A DNA stretch of 14,959 nucleotides from Betaproteobacteria bacterium (GTDB lineage: Bacteria; Pseudomonadota; Gammaproteobacteria; Burkholderiales; Burkholderiaceae_C): the NCBI GenBank assembly GCA_025354965.1, contig JANXLW010000319.1:1-14959 (forward strand), written 5' to 3'. The position numbers and the translations under genes were made by a program. Shown in pieces: positions 14,212-14,959 of the stretch. Under the pieces are notes generated by a model, which saw nothing but the letters and a program-made list of their open reading frames with translations, was not told the DNA's origin and made no database searches. Numbering within the stretch: position 1 is the stretch's first letter; each line of letters opens with the position of its first letter.

Positions 14212-14959
14212 ATGGAGCGTCCAACTCTTGACAGAGGGCTCATTGTGGCGAACTATGGTCGCCATTTTCTAGTCGAAACACCTGACGGCAAGCGACTGAT
14301 CTGCCACTCTCGCGGCAAGAAGAGCCAGGGATTGGTAGGCGACCGCGTCCTGTGGCAGGCCTCGCTTGACGAAGGTACTATTGAGAAAATCGAAGAGCGC
14401 AAAAACGTGTTTTACCGTCAGGATGAAATACGCACCAAGTCATTTGCTGCCAATCTCGATCAGATCTTGATCCTGATCGCTGCTGAACCCGAATTCTCCA
14501 GCAGTCAACTTTCACGTGCCCTGATTGCGGCTGAGGCTGAACACATCACACCTATCATCGCTCTTAACAAAAGCGATCTGGTCGAACCCTTTGCCCGTGC
14601 CTGGGAATGGCTGAGACCCTATCGCCAAATGCATTACGGAGTGCTGCCGTTGTCGTTGAAGGGTTCGGCAGATGTTGATCGGACGAAACTTCTTGCGTTG
14701 CTCGACGGCAAAACAACCCTCGTATTAGGCCCGTCGGGGGCTGGAAAGAGTACTTTGATCAACTTGCTGGTGCCCGGTGCGCTGGCGCAGACCGGTGAAA
14801 TTTCGCAAGCACTCAATTCGGGTAAACACACGACCACCAGCACCACTTGGTACTGGGTCGGCGACCACGAGGCGACCGCTTTGATTGACTCGCCGGGGTT
14901 TCAGGAATTTGGTCTGAACCACATTGATCCAGCGCAGCTAGCGGCCTACATGCCGGACC
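14212..14959 (+). CDS. rsgA: Ribosome small-subunit-dependent GTPase A (partial, runs off the window)
   Basis: RsgA is a late 30S-subunit assembly factor, active on the ribosome. The visible 249 codons cover an N-terminal OB-fold (RGLIVANYGRHFLVET) and a circularly permuted GTPase domain. Its motifs appear in the order G4 NKSD (119-122), G1 GPSGAGKS (173-180) and G3 DSPG (226-229), the hallmark of the family. The threonine-rich switch (KHTTTSTTW) lies between G1 and G3. The C-terminal zinc knuckle lies beyond the end of the window. I chose the ATG at 14212 (MERPTLDRG), with GGA upstream; the frame stays open upstream, so GTG starts at 14164 or 14152 are possible. It follows the pcd remnant by 28 bases. 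Confidence 0.93.
   Translation, partial: MERPTLDRGLIVANYGRHFLVETPDGKRLICHSRGKKSQGLVGDRVLWQASLDEGTIEKIEERKNVFYRQDEIRTKSFAANLDQILILIAAEPEFSSSQLSRALIAAEAEHITPIIALNKSDLVEPFARAWEWLRPYRQMHYGVLPLSLKGSADVDRTKLLALLDGKTTLVLGPSGAGKSTLINLLVPGALAQTGEISQALNSGKHTTTSTTWYWVGDHEATALIDSPGFQEFGLNHIDPAQLAAYMPD

Overview
The window looks like chromosomal DNA of a betaproteobacterium of order Burkholderiales, most likely family Comamonadaceae (Rhodoferax/Polaromonas-like). This is inferred from gene order and protein style: hemA-prfA-prmC, a methyltransferase next to dapA-bamC, orn divergent from an M48 peptidase followed by rsgA, and a RhlE-type helicase with a basic insert. It is a housekeeping region. I see no phage genes, insertion sequences, CRISPR array, tRNA or rRNA, and no convincing undescribed multi-gene system. 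No gap between genes exceeds 300 bases; the largest are 4792-5067 and 11977-12213, both described below.

Layout. Positions 1-808 hold the last codons of an upstream gene (probably ugpC) overlapping ugpQ by ATGA. A small membrane protein runs backwards (805-1083) and shares a bidirectional promoter region with hemA, which may be leaderless. hemA (first step of C5 tetrapyrrole synthesis), prfA (release factor 1) and prmC (methylates the GGQ glutamine of release factors) follow on the plus strand; a perfect 12-bp inverted repeat lies between hemA and prfA. On the minus strand come an unknown 114-residue protein (4447-4791), whose gene overlaps the end of prmC, and slyD (5068-5544), separated by a structured gap.

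From 5706 to 9707 all genes lie on the plus strand: an MFS transporter, a 41-residue membrane protein, a methyltransferase, dapA (lysine/diaminopimelate pathway) and bamC (outer-membrane assembly lipoprotein). A bidirectional intrinsic terminator closes the block. Opposite it are a tiny Ala/Pro-rich lipoprotein, whose leader carries a U-tailed palindrome, then a DEAD-box RNA helicase and orn, all on the minus strand. The M48 peptidase gene diverges from orn and is followed by rsgA, which runs off the window.

The most informative oddity is at 14115-14183. A reading frame encodes what looks like the C-terminal tail of a pterin-4a-carbinolamine dehydratase (pcd/phhB), out of frame with the end of the M48 gene. 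This suggests that a pcd gene between the M48 gene and rsgA was deleted, leaving a scar. Other leads are the leader of the small lipoprotein gene, the bidirectional hemA promoter, the hemA-prfA inverted repeat and the 41-residue membrane protein.
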